From: an uncultured Candidatus Saccharibacteria bacterium
GTDB lineage: Bacteria; Patescibacteriota; Saccharimonadia; Saccharimonadales; UBA4665
Length of the DNA: 6,659 nt
Assembly (NCBI GenBank): GCA_937988795.1
Contig: CALKHY010000047.1
Span: 1 to 6,659, forward strand
Direction: 5' to 3'
Shown piece after piece: positions 4,026 through 6,659 of this stretch. Both the position numbers and the translations under genes were made by a program. The notes under the pieces were generated by a model. That model was not told the origin of the DNA. It made no database searches and saw only the letters and a list, made by a program, of their open reading frames with translations. The first letter of the stretch is position 1. Each line of letters begins with the position of its first letter.

Positions 4026-6644
4026 TTAGCTGTCGAAGCGCTTTTGCTCGGCGACGATCTTTTCCAAGCGTTCGCGAGCTTCCGCCAGCTGTTCGCGGGT
4101 TTGGTTGACGATGTGTTCCGGGGCTTTGGTGATGTAGTTCTTATTAGCGAGGCGGGCTTCAAGGTTCTTGATGAGCGCTTCCGCCTCATTTTCTTGCTCT
4201 GTGAGCTTCGTACGGTACGCTAGGGCCGTTTCTTCGTCGATATCGAGCCGAAGGTCGTATTTGGTTTGAGAAAGGCGTACGCCGCCTTCTAGCGCGCCGT
4301 AGGACACATTCCCAAGGCGGGCCAGCCGCTTGATGAGCTCGGCGTTAGCCTCGACCACCGGCGCGTCGGTGTATACAAGCGTACTTTTAGTGACGCCAAC
4401 GGCCTTCATGATGGCGCGGGCTTCGGTGACAATAGCCTTAACCTCCTCAAACGCCTTGGCGCGCTTGGCATCGGCCTTCGGGACCTCCGGCCAGAGCTGT
4501 GCGGCCAAAATGGTGTCGCCAGTGGATGGCATGGTCTGCCAGATGGTTTCGGTGATGAACGGCGCAAATGGGTGGGCGAGCTTCAGGATTGATTCGAGCG
4601 CGAAGACCAGGAGCTCCTTGTTCTCCTCTGCCTTGCTGGCCTCGATGTACCAGTCGGCAAAGTCGTCCCAGACGAAGTGGTACATCTTGTCGTAGGCTTC
4701 GCTGAAGCCGTAGTTCGCAAGGTCTGCGGCAATCTCGTCAGCTGTCTCTTTGAGGCGCTTCAGTATCCAGTGGTCGGCGTCGGTCTTTGGCTCGGCCTTG
4801 GGCTTGGCATCGCCTGCTTTGTCTTCGACGTAGCGGGCAATGTTCCAGAGTTTGTTACAGAAGTTACGGTTGGCTTCGATCTTTCCCCAGCCCCAGTTCT
4901 GGTCGTTGCCCGGGGATACGCCCATAACCAGTGCCATGCGGAGCGCATCAGTGCCGTATTTAGGGATAACATCCAGGGGGTCGACGATGGTTTCCGGACG
5001 GCTCTTGCTCATCTTGCTGCCGTCTTCGGCGCGGACCAGGCCGTGCAAGTACACATCCTTGAACGGTATATCACCTGTGATATACGTCGTGGTCAAAATC
5101 ATGCGGGCCACCCAGAAGAACAAAATATCCCAGCCCGTTTCCATCACACTTGTGGGATGATAGGCCTTAAAGTCCGGGCTGCGCTTCAAAAGCTCATCGA
5201 GCGACAGTGAGTAATCCTTGGCTAGTTCCGGGTCGATTAGCGTGCTCCAGGTCCAGAGCGCTGAGCTAAACCAGGTATCCAAGGTGTCCGGATCCTGCTC
5301 CCAGCCGGCGTATGGCTCTGGCGGCTGGACGCCGACGTAGGTTTCCTGCGTGCCGTCGTCTTTTGTCCGGTACCAGACCGGAATGCGGTGCCCCCACCAG
5401 ATCTGGCGGCTGATGCACCAATCGCGCAAGTTGTCGATCCAGTGGAAGTAAATCTTTTCAAAGCGCTTGGGAATGATCTTGATGTCGCCGCTACGGACAA
5501 CGTCCTGTAGCACCTGCTTGAGGCTCAGCTTCTTCCCTTTCCACGGCACCACCGGCTTGTTGACATCGACAAACCACTGCAGTTTGATCTGCGGCTCGAT
5601 AACACCTTTGCCTCGGTCATTCACGGCCACGTTGTGGACGTAGTTTTCATCGACCTTAACGAGCAGTCCCTTGGCCTTCAGCTTCTCAACAATCTTTTCG
5701 CGAGCTTCGGTGATATGCATGCCGGCGAATTCTCCAGCAATCGGCAGCAGACGGCCGTCGTAGCCGATGATCTGTTCCTTGTCTAGGCCGTGGCGCTCAG
5801 CAATGTCAAAGTCGATCAGGCTGTGCCACGGCGTAATGGTCATGGCGCCGGTACCGAAGTTCGGATCAACGGCTTCGTCCTTGATAAGAGTTGCGGTAAT
5901 CGGGCCGTTGATCCACTCCACCTCAAACTGCTGGCCGTGTTTGTACTTGGCGTAGCGCTTATCGTCCGGGTGAACAACGACGTACTTGTCGCCAAACTTG
6001 GTCTCGGGTCGGGCGGTGCCGATTTCAAACGGGCCGTATTTAAAGGTGTAGAATTTGGTTTTCTCTTCCTTGTACACCACCTCGTCGTCGGAGACCGTAG
6101 TTTCGAGGTTTGGATCCCAGTTGACGATACGGCTACCGCGATAGATCAGACCGTCGTTGTACATCTTAACGAACGTCTCGTTCACGCAACGGTTCAGCGC
6201 CTCGTCCAAGGTATACCGCAGACGCGTCCAGTCAGCGCTGGCGCCCATGGCCCTGATCTGTGAGGTGATCCTGTCGCGGCTGTTACCTACAAACTCTTTG
6301 GTGCGGCGCAGAAACTCCTCGCGCCCGATCTCGTGCTTGCTTGTTCCCTCCTCTGCCAGTTGCCTTTCGATGAGGGCGTTCACTGCCAGAGCGGCATGGT
6401 CGGTACCTGGCAGCAAGAGCACATCCTTGCCCATCTGGCGGGCATGCCGGGCCAGGATATCCTGCAGTGTCAAGAACAGTGCATGGCCCATGTGCAGCGT
6501 GCCCGTCTCATTGGGCGGCGGCATGGAGATGGAGAATTTCGGTTTCTTGCTGGTCGGGTCGGCCACGAACACGCCACTCTTCTCCCAAAGTGCGTAAATG
6601 TCAGCCTCATAGGCCGACGGTTCGTAAACCTTTGGTAGTTTCAT
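4026..6644 (-). CDS. valS: Valine--tRNA ligase
   Basis: Complete 872-residue class I synthetase that charges tRNA-Val with valine in the cytoplasm, using ATP. The Rossmann-fold ATP site carries HMGH at 51-54 (the HIGH motif) and KMSKS at 544-548. Between them lies the CP1 editing domain, which clears mischarged threonine, with ARPET at 211-215, GTGAMTITPWH and Asp278 in IDFD. The helical anticodon-binding domain follows after about residue 610. Residues 810-872 form the charged C-terminal coiled coil typical of bacterial ValRS. Length is within the normal range, slightly short. The usual PGTDHAGIATQ segment reads PGTDHAALAVN here, and the editing-domain HD is HS; both may be lineage features. 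The ATG at 6644 has AAGGA 7 bases upstream (6652-6656), near the right edge, so its promoter lies outside or is shared. It converges on the small gene ending at 4020 with no terminator between; the likely terminator is at 3640-3678. Confidence 0.97.
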   Translation of the reverse strand: MKLPKVYEPSAYEADIYALWEKSGVFVADPTSKKPKFSISMPPPNETGTLHMGHALFLTLQDILARHARQMGKDVLLLPGTDHAALAVNALIERQLAEEGTSKHEIGREEFLRRTKEFVGNSRDRITSQIRAMGASADWTRLRYTLDEALNRCVNETFVKMYNDGLIYRGSRIVNWDPNLETTVSDDEVVYKEEKTKFYTFKYGPFEIGTARPETKFGDKYVVVHPDDKRYAKYKHGQQFEVEWINGPITATLIKDEAVDPNFGTGAMTITPWHSLIDFDIAERHGLDKEQIIGYDGRLLPIAGEFAGMHITEAREKIVEKLKAKGLLVKVDENYVHNVAVNDRGKGVIEPQIKLQWFVDVNKPVVPWKGKKLSLKQVLQDVVRSGDIKIIPKRFEKIYFHWIDNLRDWCISRQIWWGHRIPVWYRTKDDGTQETYVGVQPPEPYAGWEQDPDTLDTWFSSALWTWSTLIDPELAKDYSLSLDELLKRSPDFKAYHPTSVMETGWDILFFWVARMILTTTYITGDIPFKDVYLHGLVRAEDGSKMSKSRPETIVDPLDVIPKYGTDALRMALVMGVSPGNDQNWGWGKIEANRNFCNKLWNIARYVEDKAGDAKPKAEPKTDADHWILKRLKETADEIAADLANYGFSEAYDKMYHFVWDDFADWYIEASKAEENKELLVFALESILKLAHPFAPFITETIWQTMPSTGDTILAAQLWPEVPKADAKRAKAFEEVKAIVTEARAIMKAVGVTKSTLVYTDAPVVEANAELIKRLARLGNVSYGALEGGVRLSQTKYDLRLDIDEETALAYRTKLTEQENEAEALIKNLEARLANKNYITKAPEHIVNQTREQLAEARERLEKIVAEQKRFDS

Positions 6645-6651
6645 AGAGCCG

Positions 6652-6656
6652 TCCTT
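6652..6656 (-). promoter_or_regulatory. valS: Ribosome binding site of valS
   Basis: AAGGA on the minus strand, 7 bases before the ATG at 6644. Unlike the three apparently leaderless genes in the window, valS has a normal Shine-Dalgarno, so its transcript must begin beyond the right edge. Confidence 0.7.
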
Positions 6657-6659
6657 AAC

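Noticed and set aside
3899..4108. Unshifted continuation of the small gene into the end of valS
   Set aside because: The tail is Pro-, Cys- and Arg-rich, overlaps valS by about 80 bases, and is clearly less protein-like than the -1 frame ending at 4020.
4677..5210. Plus-strand 177-codon open frame inside valS
   Set aside because: It lies fully antisense to conserved ValRS sequence, including the KMSKS region, and shows no family features.
1..6659. Alternative genetic code with TGA read as an amino acid
   Set aside because: All genes are open without any in-frame TGA, so nothing requires recoding, although no visible gene ends in TGA.
1..6659. tRNA genes, CRISPR arrays or insertion sequences
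   Set aside because: No cloverleaf-like sequence, regularly spaced direct repeats, transposase or paired terminal repeats were seen on either strand.

Overview
The window reads as a gene-dense piece of a bacterial chromosome, probably from a streamlined genome of the Candidate Phyla Radiation; Saccharibacteria is my best guess. The reasons are the character of the valyl-tRNA synthetase and of the unknown protein at the left edge, the very tight packing, and the frequent extended -10 promoters placed only a few bases before start codons that lack a Shine-Dalgarno. This is recognition from memory, not a search. The genes use the standard code: no in-frame TGA is needed, and all visible stops are TAA or TAG. 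No tRNA, rRNA, CRISPR array or insertion sequence was seen.

Layout: (1) 1-980, minus: 5' part of an unrecognised, mostly helical protein gene whose 3' end lies outside the window; it appears leaderless. (2) 981-1179: divergent intergenic region with a perfect palindrome, a plus-strand intrinsic terminator that belongs to no visible gene, and an extended -10 promoter. (3) 1180-2046, plus: an XRE helix-turn-helix domain fused to a HAD-superfamily hydrolase domain. (4) 2039-2446, minus: a Fur-family metalloregulator, convergent with and overlapping the previous gene by 8 bases. (5) 2447-2535: divergent control region with a candidate Fur-type 7-1-7 operator. (6) 2536-3279, plus: a ZIP-family metal transporter. 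(7) 3298-3627, plus: a 109-residue protein of unknown function with a Cys/His cluster. (8) 3628-3748: a strong hairpin that is an intrinsic terminator for the minus strand, then a leader hairpin and a good ribosome binding site. (9) 3749-4020, plus: a small unrecognised gene whose reading frame is broken at a run of seven G. (10) 4026-6644, minus: valS, complete, 5 bases from the end of the small gene.

Functionally, the middle looks like a small metal-homeostasis module: a Fur-type sensor divergent from a ZIP importer, with a possible shared operator, followed by a small protein that may carry a metal site. valS is housekeeping. The less ordinary items are the XRE-HAD fusion with an altered catalytic motif, the G7 frameshift gene, the orphan terminator, and the convergent valS/small-gene pair in which the valS transcript probably runs antisense through the whole small gene.
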